DNA from: Lathyrus oleraceus
Lineage: Eukaryota > Streptophyta > Magnoliopsida > Fabales > Fabaceae
Length of the DNA: 64,000 bases
Assembly: GCF_024323335.1 (NCBI RefSeq)
Contig: NC_066583.1
Coordinates: 416,094,031 to 416,158,030, forward strand
Direction of reading: 5' to 3'
The notes beneath the pieces are model-generated. The model ran no database searches. It was not told the origin of the DNA and saw only the letters and a list, made by a program, of their open reading frames with translations. Numbering within the stretch: position 1 is the stretch's first letter; every line of letters begins with the position of its first letter. This document shows positions 1 through 12,538 of this stretch, piece after piece. The translations under genes and the position numbers were made by a program.

Positions 1-451
1 AATCATTCTAGCAATGTTGATTTGATGTAGCAAAAAATAGTCACCTTAAGAAGGCTACTATGTTAAACAAATACATTAAGTAGCTAAGTAATATGCATAT
101 GTATATGTGAGTTTAATTCAAAGCCATGCATTTGGAGTATTTCAACCCATCCAATAATGTTCAAGAAAACATAGCTCTTTTTCCATGTATCCATCTAATA
201 GGTTTCATGTTTCTAATAAAAGTAGCTCTACGTTATTTTCACAATTCGTTTTGTTTTTCATAACTTTAACCCATCTTTGTCTATATAAACTGTCATTTTC
301 TTTATTTCTATTGATCATGGTCATTTTTTTATAACAACATATCATGATACCAACACATTATAATTTAGAATCTTAGATTAAAAAAACTCAAATGTCAACA
401 CATTACAATTTAAGTCAATAAAATTAATCGTAAAAAATATAACAAATCAAT

Positions 452-538
452 AATGTTAATGTTATTATTTAGGATCTTATTCAAAATAATAACATTTAAA
501 AATCAACAATGTTAATGTTATTATTTAGGATCTTATTC
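452..538 (+). repeat. 31-bp direct duplication inside the monomer
   Basis: A 31-bp sequence beginning AATGTTAATGTTATTATTTA occurs at 452-482 and again at 508-538, separated by 25 bp. The pair is present in every monomer, so it predates amplification of the array. Confidence 0.9.
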
Positions 539-620
539 TAATAATTTCAAGTGATGTTTATGTGTACTTAAGTAATAGAATTATAATTTGGCATGAAATA
601 TGGTTTCTGATACCAAGTTC

Positions 621-643
621 ATGATATCATATCTAGATATCAT
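621..643. other. Dyad-rich AT segment in monomer
   Basis: ATGATATCAT is followed directly by ATCTAGATATCAT, with nested palindromes GATATC and ATCTAGAT. It recurs in each monomer. It could extrude as a cruciform or act as an AT-rich protein site; function is unknown. Confidence 0.5.
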
Positions 644-715
644 AATAAACTAAAATTTAAATTAATTCATCTCTAAAAAATTAATTTATAATAGAAAGAG
701 TGTAACTCTATATAA

Positions 716-733
716 AAAGTCTTCAGAGACTTT
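716..733. other. Hairpin AAAGTCT/AGACTTT in monomer
   Basis: AAAGTCTTCAGAGACTTT is a perfect 7-bp stem with a TCAG loop, present in all monomers, just after a TATATAAAAA run. Confidence 0.6.
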
Positions 734-888
734 GTGTATTTCAAAAATAAAGTCTTTTCAGTATAAGGTCCAAAAAAGTAGGCTCATTATCTATTGTATA
801 ATTGAATCTAACTTTCTTAATGTAATAAAAGTAATAGTACTAGTGTAAAAAAAAAGTAATACTGCTTGGCAAATATTATTTTGTAGTG

Positions 889-902
889 AAAGCACGTGCT
901 TT
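889..902. other. Perfect 14-bp palindrome with G-box core
   Basis: AAAGCACGTGCTTT is its own reverse complement and contains CACGTG, the core bound by plant bHLH and bZIP factors (established for G-boxes). I see it unchanged in all twelve monomers (for example 2970-2983). Binding here is inference. Confidence 0.75.
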
Positions 903-2081
903 AACAATTAAAAGGTTGTCCAAAAATAACATATATATAACTAAAAGTTATTTTATGTATGATAGAAAAACATTCAATAAGTAAAATTAGTTGTGATTTC
1001 ATTACATGAGTTGAAATTTGTTGACATAGACATGTAATGCAAAAATTTAATGGGTACATTTCACGTAATACTAAATAGCAAGTTAGTTAGCAAATTCATT
1101 TAACAATGCACTACGCTAATTGCATGATGGTGGTTTACTAGTTGTATTTTATGAGTCTTTAGGGTGCTGGGAATGTTGTGAGCTTGGCATACAAATATAG
1201 AACTTCAAAGCTTAAATGAAAAAAAAGAGTTTTTCATGGAATATAAATTTCATCCTATTAATTGTGGATAAATTATTTTCATATTAAGTTCTTGAATTAT
1301 ATTGTCTTTTATATATAAAGTTATTTAAGTCATATGAATATTTACCCATCATTTTAATTGTGATGCTCTTTTTCTATTGCATTTCTCACTATTTTGTAAT
1401 TCATGTCAGTTAAGGTGTCTAGGTAGTAATTTTATGCATGATTGTTCTTGGTAAACTTTGAATTTTTTAGAATATTCAGGCGGAAATTATTGCAAAAAAT
1501 TTAAAGTATCTACATTAAATTTTTTATTATTTATTGTATTTTTGTAAATATTTGTCAATCTTATTTTGATTTTGTAATAAATCTAAAATAGATAAGTTTT
1601 TCTTTGCAATTTCTTTGTTATTAAAATGAGTGTCATAAGATATTAAAAATCTTTTTTTATTGATTGCTTAGTAATAGAGTTTATATTTTAACATTATCAT
1701 AATATAATGTAACTAATTTGAAATATTTTTAATATGACCATTCAAAAATGAATGTTAAAAAAAATACAAACTAAAGGATAAACACTTTCGCAACTTAATT
1801 TCAAAAATATTAAAAAAATATCATAGCCAATATGATTTCTATCACCTTCATTACCATATATTCATAAAATCTATTGATATTCATTATTATCTTTATGAGA
1901 CAAAAAATTAATTTTAGTGATGGGATAAAAGACAAAAATTTCAATGAATCATAAATGGTTTATCAAAAAGGGAATTTCAATAATCTCTTATTTGTTTTGT
2001 AGTTTTCTCATCCGCATATTCATTTTTTTTTTAGTGTTTAAAACATATATTTATGTATAAATAAAAGGTATAAAATAAGTA

Positions 2082-4208
2082 AATCATTCTAGCAATGTTG
2101 ATTTGATGTAGCAAAAAATAGTCACCTTAAGAAGGCTACTATGTTAAACAAATACATTAAGTAGCTAAGTAATATGCATATGTATATGTGAGTTTAATTC
2201 AAAGCCATGCATTTGGAGTATTTCAACCCATCCAATAATGTTCAAGGAAAACATAGCTCTTTTTCCATGTATCCATCTAATAGGTTTCATGTTTCTAATA
2301 AAAGTAGCTCTACGTTATTTTCACAATTCGTTTGGTTTTTCATAACTTTAACCCATCTTTGTCTATATAAACTGTCATTTTCTTTATTTCTATTGATCAT
2401 GGTCATTTTTTTTATAACAACATATCATGATACCAACACATTATAATTTAGAATCTTAGATTAAAAAAAACTCAAATGTCAACACATTACAATTTAAGTC
2501 AATAAAATTAATCGTAAAAAAATATAACAAATCAATAATGTTAATGTTATTATTTAGGATCTTATTCAAAATAATAACATTTAAAAATCAACAATGTTAA
2601 TGTTATTATTTAGGATCTTATTCTAATAATTTCAAGTGATGTTTATGTGTACTTAAGTAATAGAATTATAATTTGGCATGAAATATGGTTTCTGATACCA
2701 AGTTCATGATATCATATCTAGATATCATAAAACTAAAATTTAAATTAATTCATCTCTAAAAATTAATTTATAATAGAAAGAGTGTAACTCTATATAAAAA
2801 GTCTTCAGAGACTTTGTGTATTTCAAAAATAAAGTCTTTTCAGTATAAGGTCCAAAAAGTAGGCTCATTATCTATTGTATAATTGAATCTAACTTTCTTA
2901 ATGTAATAAAAAGTAATAGTACTAGTGTAAAAAAAAGTAATACTGCTTGGCAAATATTATTTTGTAGTGAAAGCACGTGCTTTAACAATTAAAAGGTTGT
3001 CCAAAAATAACATATATATAAACTAAAAGTTATTTTATGTATGATAGAAAAACATTCAATAAGTAAAATTAGTTGTGATTTCATTACATGAGTTGAAATT
3101 TGTTGACATAGACATGTAATGCAAAAATTTAATGGGTACATTTCACGTAATACTAAATAGCAAGTTAGTTAGCAAATTCATTTAACAATGCACTACGCTA
3201 ATTGCATGATGGTGGTTTACTAGTTGTATTTTATGAGTCTTTAGGGTGCTGGGAATGTTGTGAGCTTGGCATACAAATATAGAACTTCAAAGCTTAAATG
3301 AAAAAAAAGAGTTTTTCATGGAATATAAATTTCATCCTATTAATTGTGGATAAATTATTTTCATATTTAAGTTCTTGAATTATATTGTCTTTTATATATA
3401 ATAAGTTATTTAAGTCATATGAATATTTACCCATCATTTTAATTGTGATGCTCTTTTTCTATTGCATTTCTCACTATTTTGTAATTCATGTCAGTTAAGG
3501 TGTCTAGGTAGTAATTTTATGCATGATTGTTCTTGGTAAACTTTGAATTTTTTAGAATATTCAGGCGGAAGGATGGGGGGAGGAAGAGGGAAGGAAGGAC
3601 ATTGGAAAGGACATTATTGCAAAAAATTTAAAGTATCTACATTAAATTTTTTTATTATTTATTGTATTTTTGTAAATATTTGTCAATCTTATTTTGATTT
3701 TGTAATAAATCTAAAATAGATAAGTTTTTCTTTGCAATTTCTTTGTTATTAAAATGAGTGTCATAAGATATTAAAAATCTTTTTTTATTGATTGCTTAGT
3801 AATAGAGTTTATATTTTAACATTATCATAATATAATGTAACTAATTTGAAATATTTTTAATATGACCATTCAAAAATGAATGTTAAAAAAAATACAAACT
3901 AAAGGATAAACACTTTCGCAACTTAATTTCAAAAATATTAAAAAAAATATCATAGCCAATATGATTTCTATCACCTTCATTACCATATATTCATAAAATC
4001 TATTGATATTCATTATTATCTTTATGAGACAAAAAATTAATTTTAGTGATGGGATAAAAGACAAAAATTTCAATGAATCATAAATGGTTTATCAAAAAGG
4101 GAATTTCAATAATCTCTTATTTGTTTTGTAGTTTTCTCATCCGCATATTCATTTTTTTTTAGTGTTTAAAACATATATTTATGTATAAATAAAAGTATAA
4201 AATAAGTA
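2082..4208 (+). repeat. Satellite monomer 2 (2127 bp, with insertion)
   Basis: Longest copy in the array, because of a 42-bp purine-rich insertion at 3571-3612. The rest matches the consensus. Confidence 0.95.
3571..3612 (+). other. 42-bp purine-rich insertion unique to monomer 2
   Basis: Between CAGGCGGAA and ATTATTGC, contiguous in the other monomers, lies an almost pure G/A tract (starts GGATGGGGGGAGGAAGAGGG) ending in two GGACATT-like words. It is the most G-rich spot in the array. Its source is not visible. Confidence 0.9.
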
Positions 4209-6296
4209 AATCATTCTAGCAATGTTGATTTGATGTAGCAAAAAATAGTCACCTTAAGAAGGCTACTATGTTAAACAAATACATTAAGTAGCTAAGTAAT
4301 ATGCATATGTATATGTGAGTTTAATTCAAAGCCATGCATTTGGAGTATTTCAACCCATCCAATAATGTTCAAGGAAAACATAGCTCTTTTTCCATGTATC
4401 CATCTAATAGGTTTCATGTTTCTAATAAAAGTAGCTCTACGTTATTTTCACAATTCGTTTTGTTTTTCATAACTTTAACCCATCTTTGTCTATATAAACT
4501 GTCATTTTCTTTATTTCTATTGATCATGGTCATTTTTTTATAACAACATATCATGATACCAACACATTATAATTTAGAATCTTAGATTAAAAAAACTCAA
4601 ATGTCAACACATTACAATTTAAGTCAATAAAATTAATCGTAAAAAAATATAACAAATCAATAATGTTAATGTTATTATTTAGGATCTTATTCAAAATAAT
4701 AACATTTAAAAATCAACAATGTTAATGTTATTATTTAGGATCTTATTCTAATAATTTCAAGTGATGTTTATGTGTACTTAAGTAATAGAATTATAATTTG
4801 GCATGAAATATGGTTTCTGATACCAAGTTCATGATATCATATCTAGATATCATAATAAAACTAAAATTTAAATTAATTCATCTCTAAAAAATTAATTTAT
4901 AATAGAAAGAGTGTAACTCTATATAAAAAGTCTTCAGAGACTTTGTGTATTTCAAAAATAAAGTCTTTTCAGTATAAGGTCCAAAAAAGTAGGCTCATTA
5001 TCTATTGTATAATTGAATCTAACTTTCTTAATGTAATAAAAAGTAATAGTACTAGTGTAAAAAAAAAGTAATACTGCTTGGCAAATATTATTTTGTAGTG
5101 AAAGCACGTGCTTTAACAATTAAAAGGTTGTCCAAAAATAACATATATATAAACTAAAAGTTATTTTATGTATGATAGAAAAACATTCAATAAGTAAAAT
5201 TAGTTGTGATTTCATTACATGAGTTGAAATTTGTTGACATAGACATGTAATGCAAAAATTTAATGGGTACATTTCACGTAATACTAAATAGCAAGTTAGT
5301 TAGCAAATTCATTTAACAATGCACTACGCTAATTGCATGATGGTGGTTTACTAGTTGTATTTTATGAGTCTTTAGGGTGCTGGGAATGTTGTGAGCTTGG
5401 CATACAAATATAGAACTTCAAAGCTTAAATGAAAAAAAAGAGTTTTTCATGGAATATAAATTTCATCCTATTAATTGTGGATAAATTATTTTCATATTTA
5501 AGTTCTTGAATTATATTGTCTTTTATATATAATAAGTTATTTAAGTCATATGAATATTTACCCATCATTTTAATTGTGATGCTCTTTTTCTATTGCATTT
5601 CTCACTATTTTGTAATTCATGTCAGTTAAGGTGTCTAGGTAGTAATTTTATGCATGATTGTTCTTGGTAAACTTTGAATTTTTTAGAATATTCAGGCGGA
5701 AATTATTGCAAAAAATTTAAAGTATCTACATTAAATTTTTTTATTATTTATTGTATTTTTGTAAATATTTGTCAATCTTATTTTGATTTTGTAATAAATC
5801 TAAAATAGATAAGTTTTTCTTTGCAATTTCTTTGTTATTAAAATGAGTGTCATAAGATATTAAAAATCTTTTTTTATTGATTGCTTAGTAATAGAGTTTA
5901 TATTTTAACATTATCATAATATAATGTAACTAATTTGAAATATTTTAATATGACCATTCAAAAATGAATGTTAAAAAAAATACAAACTAAAGGATAAACA
6001 CTTTCGCAACTTAATTTCAAAAATATTAAAAAAAATATCATAGCCAATATGATTTCTATCACCTTCATTACCATATATTCATAAAATCTATTGATATTCA
6101 TTATTATCTTTATGAGACAAAAAATTAATTTTAGTGATGGGATAAAAGACAAAAATTTCAATGAATCATAAATGGTTTATCAAAAAGGGAATTTCAATAA
6201 TCTCTTATTTGTTTTGTAGTTTTCTCATCCGCATATTCATTTTTTTTTAGTGTTTAAAACATATATTTATGTATAATAAAAGGTATAAAATAAGTA
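4209..6296 (+). repeat. Satellite monomer 3 (2088 bp)
   Basis: Typical copy with no structural variant; it keeps the CAAAAATAAC and TCTGATACC variants seen in the left half of the array. Confidence 0.95.
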
Positions 6297-8367
6297 AATC
6301 ATTCTAGCAATGTTGATTTGATGTAGCAAAAAATAGTCACCTTAAGAAGGCTACTATGTTAAACAAATACATTAAGTAGCTAAGTAATATGCATATGTAT
6401 ATGTGAGTTTAATTCAAAGCCATGCATTTGGAGTATTTCAACCCATCCAATAATGTTCAAGGAAAACATAGCTCTTTTTCCATGTATCCATCTAATAGGT
6501 TTCATGTTTCTAATAAAAGTAGCTCTACGTTATTTTCACAATTCGTTTTGTTTTTCATAACTTTAACCCATCTTTGTCTATATAAACTGTCATTTTCTTT
6601 ATTTCTATTGATCATGGTCATTTTTTTTATAACAACATATCATGATACCAACACATTATAATTTAGAATCTTAGATTAAAAAAAACTCAAATGTCAACAC
6701 ATTACAATTTAAGTCAATAAAATTAATCGTAAAAAATATAACAAATCAATAATGTTAATGTTATTATTTAGGATCTTATTCAAAATAATAACATTTAAAA
6801 ATCAACAATGTTAATGTTATTATTTAGGATCTTATTCTAATAATTTCAAGTGATGTTTATGTGTACTTAAGTAATAGAATTATAATTTGGCATGAAATAT
6901 GGTTTCTGATACCAAGTTCATGATATCATATCTAGATATCATAATAAAACTAAAATTTAAATTAATTCATCTCTAAAAAATTAATTTATAATAGAAAGAG
7001 TGTAACTCTATATAAAAAGTCTTCAGAGACTTTGTGTATTTCAAAAATAAAGTCTTTTCAGTATAAGGTCCAAAAAAGTAGGCTCATTATCTATTGTATA
7101 ATTGAATCTAACTTTCTTAATGTAATAAAAAGTAATAGTACTAGTGTAAAAAAAAAGTAATACTGCTTGGCAAATATTATTTTGTAGTGAAAGCACGTGC
7201 TTTAACAATTAAAAGGTTGTCCAAAATCAACATATATATAAACTAAAAGTTATTTTATGTATGATAGAAAAACATTCAATAAGTAAAATTAGTTGTGATT
7301 TCATTACATGAGTTGAAATTTGTTGACATAGACATGTAATGCAAAAATTTAATGGGTACATTTCACGTAATACTAAATAGCAAGTTAGTTAGCAAATTCA
7401 TTTAACAATGCACTACGCTAATTGCATGATGGTGGTTTACTAGTTGTATTTTATGAGTCTTTAGGGTGCTGGGAATGTTGTGAGCTTGGCATACAAATAT
7501 AGAACTTCAAAGCTTAAATGAAAAAAAAGAGTTTTTCATGGAATATAAATTTCATCCTATTAATTGTGGATAAATTATTTTCATATTTAAGTTCTTGAAT
7601 TATATTGTCTTTTATATATAATAAGTTATTTAAGTCATATGAATATTTACCCATCATTTTAATTGTGATGCTCTTTTTCTATTGCATTTCTCACTATTTT
7701 GTAATTCATGTCAGTTTATGCATGATTGTTCTTGGTAAACTTTGAATTTTTTAGAATATTCAGGCGGAAATTATTGCAAAAAATTTAAAGTATCTACATT
7801 AAATTTTTTATTATTTATTGTATTTTTGTAAATATTTGTCAATCTTATTTTGATTTTGTAATAAATCTAAAATAGATAAGTTTTTCTTTGCAATTTCTTT
7901 GTTATTAAAATGAGTGTCATAAGATATTAAAAATCTTTTTTTATTGATTGCTTAGTAATAGAGTTTATATTTTAACATTATCATAATATAATGTAACTAA
8001 TTTGAAATATTTTTAATATGACCATTCAAAAATGAATGTTAAAAAAAAAACAAACTAAAGGATAAACACTTTCGCAACTTAATTTCAAAAATATTAAAAA
8101 AAAATATCATAGCCAATATGATTTCTATCACCTTCATTACCATATATTCATAAAATCTATTGATATTCATTATTATCTTTATGAGACAAAAAATTAATTT
8201 TAGTGATGGGATAAAAGACAAAAATTTCAATGAATCATAAATGGTTTATCAAAAAGGGAATTTCAATAATCTCTTATTTGTTTTGTAGTTTTCTCATCCG
8301 CATATTCATTTTTTTTTTAGTGTTTAAAACATATATTTATGTATAAATAAAAGGTATAAAATAAGTA
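6297..8367 (+). repeat. Satellite monomer 4 (2071 bp)
   Basis: Shortest complete copy. About 20 bp (AAGGTGTCTAGGTAGTAATT in its neighbours) is missing near 7715. It has CAAAATCAAC near 7222, a variant shared with monomers 6 and 7. Confidence 0.95.
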
Positions 8368-10457
8368 AATCATTCTAGCAATGTTGATTTGATGTAGCAA
8401 AAAATAGTCACCTTAAGAAGGCTACTATGTTAAACAAATACATTAAGTAGCTAAGTAATATGCATATGTATATGTGAGTTTAATTCAAAGCCATGCATTT
8501 GGAGTATTTCAACCCATCCAATAATGTTCAAGGAAAACATAGCTCTTTTTCCATGTATCCATCTAATAGGTTTCATGTTTCTAATAAAAGTAGCTCTACG
8601 TTATTTTCACAATTCGTTTTGTTTTTCATAACTTTAACCCATCTTTGTCTATATAAACTGTCATTTTCTTTATTTCTATTGATCATGGTCATTTTTTTTA
8701 TAACAACATATCATGATACCAACACATTATAATTTAGAATCTTAGATTAAAAAAACTCAAATGTCAACACATTACAATTTAAGTCAATAAAATTAATCGT
8801 AAAAAAATATAACAAATCAATAATGTTAATGTTATTATTTAGGATCTTATTCAAAATAATAACATTTAAAAATCAACAATGTTAATGTTATTATTTAGGA
8901 TCTTATTCTAATAATTTCAAGTGATGTTTATGTGTACTTAAGTAATAGAATTATAATTTGGCATGAAATATGGTTTCTGATACCAAGTTCATGATATCAT
9001 ATCTAGATATCATAATAAAACTAAAATTTAAATTAATTCATCTCTAAAAAATTAATTTATAATAGAAAGAGTGTAACTCTATATAAAAAGTCTTCAGAGA
9101 CTTTGTGTATTTCAAAATAAAGTCTTTTCAGTATAAGGTCCAAAAAGTAGGCTCATTATCTATTGTATAATTGAATCTAACTTTCTTAATGTAATAAAAA
9201 GTAATAGTACTAGTGTAAAAAAAAAGTAATACTGCTTGGCAAATATTATTTTGTAGTGAAAGCACGTGCTTTAACAATTAAAAGGTTGTCCAAAAATAAC
9301 ATATATATAAACTAAAAGTTATTTTATGTATGATAGAAAAACATTCAATAAGTAAAATTAGTTGTGATTTCATTACATGAGTTGAAATTTGTTGACATAG
9401 ACATGTAATGCAAAAATTTAATGGGTACATTTCACGTAATACTAAATAGCAAGTTAGTTAGCAAATTCATTTAACAATGCACTACGCTAATTGCATGATG
9501 GTGGTTTACTAGTTGTATTTTATGAGTCTTTAGGGTGCTGGGAATGTTGTGAGCTTGGCATACAAATATAGAACTTCAAAGCTTAAATGAAAAAAAAGAG
9601 TTTTTCATGGAATATAAATTTCATCCTATTAATTGTGGATAAATTATTTTCATATTTAAGTTCTTGAATTATATTGTCTTTTATATATAATAAGTTATTT
9701 AAGTCATATGAATATTTACCCATCATTTTAATTGTGATGCTCTTTTTCTATTGCATTTCTCACTATTTTGTAATTCATGTCAGTTAAGGTGTCTAGGTAG
9801 TAATTTTATGCATGATTGTTCTTGGTAAACTTTGAATTTTTTAGAATATTCAGGCGGAAATTATTGCAAAAAATTTAAAGTATCTACATTAAATTTTTTT
9901 ATTATTTATTGTATTTTTGTAAATATTTGTCAATCTTATTTTGATTTTGTAATAAATCTAAAATAGATAAGTTTTTCTTTGCAATTTCTTTGTTATTAAA
10001 ATGAGTGTCATAAGATATTAAAAATCTTTTTTTATTGATTGCTTAGTAATAGAGTTTATATTTTAACATTATCATAATATAATGTAACTAATTTGAAATA
10101 TTTTTAATATGACCATTCAAAAATGAATGTTAAAAAAAATACAAACTAAAGGATAAACACTTTCGCAACTTAATTTCAAAAATATTAAAAAAAAATATCA
10201 TAGCCAATATGATTTCTATCACCTTCATTACCATATATTCATAAAATCTATTGATATTCATTATTATCTTTATGAGACAAAAAATTAATTTTAGTGATGG
10301 GATAAAAGACAAAAATTCAATGAATCATAAATGGTTTATCAAAAAGGGAATTTCAATAATCTCTTATTTGTTTTGTAGTTTTCTCATCCGCATATTCATT
10401 TTTTTTTTAGTGTTTAAAACATATATTTATGTATAAATAAAAGGTATAAAATAAGTA
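8368..10457 (+). repeat. Satellite monomer 5 (2090 bp)
   Basis: Typical copy without large indels. Confidence 0.95.
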
Positions 10458-12538
10458 AATCATTCTAGCAATGTTGATTTGATGTAGCAAAAATAGTCAC
10501 CTTAAGAAGGCTACTATGTTAAACAAATACATTAAGTAGCTAAGTAATATGCATATGTATATGTGAGTTTAATTCAAAGCCATGCATTTGGAGTATTTCA
10601 ACCCATCCAATAATGTTCAAGGAAAACATAGCTCTTTTCCATGTATCCATCTAATAGGTTTCATGTTTCTAATAAAAGTAGCTCTACGTTATTTTCACAA
10701 TTCGTTTTGTTTTTCATAACTTTAACCCATCTTTGTCTATATAAACTGTCATTTTCTTTATTTCTATTGATCATGGTCATTTTTTTTATAACAACATATC
10801 ATGATACCAACACATTATAATTTAGAATCTTAGATTAAAAAAACTCAAATGTCAACACATTACAATTTAAGTCAATAAAATTAATCGTAAAAAATATAAC
10901 AAATCAATAATGTTAATGTTATTATTTAGGATCTTATTCAAAATAATAACATTTAAAAATCAACAATGTTAATGTTATTATTTAGGATCTTATTCTAATA
11001 ATTTCAAGTGATGTTTATGTGTACTTAAGTAATAGAATTATAATTTGGCATGAAATATGGTTTCTGATACCAAGTTCATGATATCATATCTAGATATCAT
11101 AATAAAACTAAAATTTAAATTAATTCATCTCTAAAAATTAATTTATAATAGAAAGAGTGTAACTCTATATAAAAGTCTTCAGAGACTTTGTGTATTTCAA
11201 AAATAAAGTCTTTTCAGTATAAGGTCCAAAAAGTAGGCTCATTATCTATTGTATAATTGAATCTAACTTTCTTAATGTAATAAAAAGTAATAGTACTAGT
11301 GTAAAAAAAAAGTAATACTGCTTGGCAAATATTATTTTGTAGTGAAAGCACGTGCTTTAACAATTAAAAGGTTGTCCAAAATCAACATATATATAAACTA
11401 AAAGTTATTTTATGTATGATAGAAAAACATTCAATAAGTAAAATTAGTTGTGATTTCATTACATGAGTTGAAATTTGTTGACATAGACATGTAATGCAAA
11501 AATTTAATGGGTACATTTCACGTAATACTAAATAGCAAGTTAGTTAGCAAATTCATTTAACAATGCACTACGCTAATTGCATGATGGTGGTTTACTAGTT
11601 GTATTTTATGAGTCTTTAGGGTGCTGGGAATGTTGTGAGCTTGGCATACAAATATAGAACTTCAAAGCTTAAATGAAAAAAAGAGTTTTTCATGGAATAT
11701 AAATTTCATCCTATTAATTGTGGATAAATTATTTTCATATTAAGTTCTTGAATTATATTGTCTTTTATATATAATAAGTTATTTAAGTCATATGAATATT
11801 TACCCATCATTTTAATTGTGATGCTCTTTTTCTATTGCATTTCTCACTATTTTGTAATTCATGTCAGTTAAGGTGTCTAGGTAGTAATTTTATGCATGAT
11901 TGTTCTTGGTAAACTTTGAATTTTTTAGAATATTCAGGCGGAAATTATTGCAAAAAATTTAAAGTATCTACATGAATTTTTTTATTATTTATTGTATTTT
12001 TGTAAATATTTGTCAATCTTATTTTGATTTTGTAATAAATCTAAAATAGATAAGTTTTTCTTTGCAATTTCTTTGTTATTAAAATGAGTGTCATAAGATA
12101 TTAAAAATCTTTTTTTATTGATTGCTTAGTAATAGAGTTTATATTTTAACATTATCATAATATAATGTAACTAATTTGAAATATTTTTAATATGACCATT
12201 CAAAAATGAATGTTAAAAAAATACAAACTAAAGGATAAACACTTTCGCAACTTAATTTCAAAAAATTAAAAAAAAATATCATAGCCAATATGATTTCTAT
12301 CACCTTCATTACCATATATTCATAAAATCTATTGATATTCATTATTATCTTTATGAGACAAAAAATTAATTTTAGTGATGGGATAAAAGACAAAAATTTC
12401 AATGAATCATAAATGGTTTATCAAAAAGGGAATTTCAATAATCTCTTATTTGTTTTGTAGTTTTCTCATCCGCATATTCATTTTTTTTTAGTGTTTAAAA
12501 CATATATTTATGTATAAATAAAAGGTATAAAATAAGTA
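10458..12538 (+). repeat. Satellite monomer 6 (2081 bp)
   Basis: Carries CAAAATCAAC near 11379, like monomers 4 and 7. One T is missing near 10637, which breaks the short frame open in most copies. Confidence 0.95.

Larger units (their letters stand above)
1..2081 (+). repeat. Satellite monomer 1 (2081 bp)
   Basis: First monomer in the phase chosen here; the real array starts left of the window. It lacks one G near 165 (CAAGAAAAC instead of CAAGGAAAAC), which breaks the short frame open in most other copies. Confidence 0.95.

Noticed and set aside
2207..2446. 69-79-codon plus-strand frame (MHLEYFNPSNN) repeated in ten satellite monomers
   Set aside because: All monomers are nearly identical, so the shared frame is expected. 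Single-base indels break it in monomers 1 and 6 and change its end elsewhere; no domain, and the tail follows homopolymer length.
3870..4073. 60-71-codon minus-strand frames (MKFLSFIPSLK) in the satellite
   Set aside because: Low-complexity, AT-driven, with variable ends due to A-run length; no sign of purifying selection.
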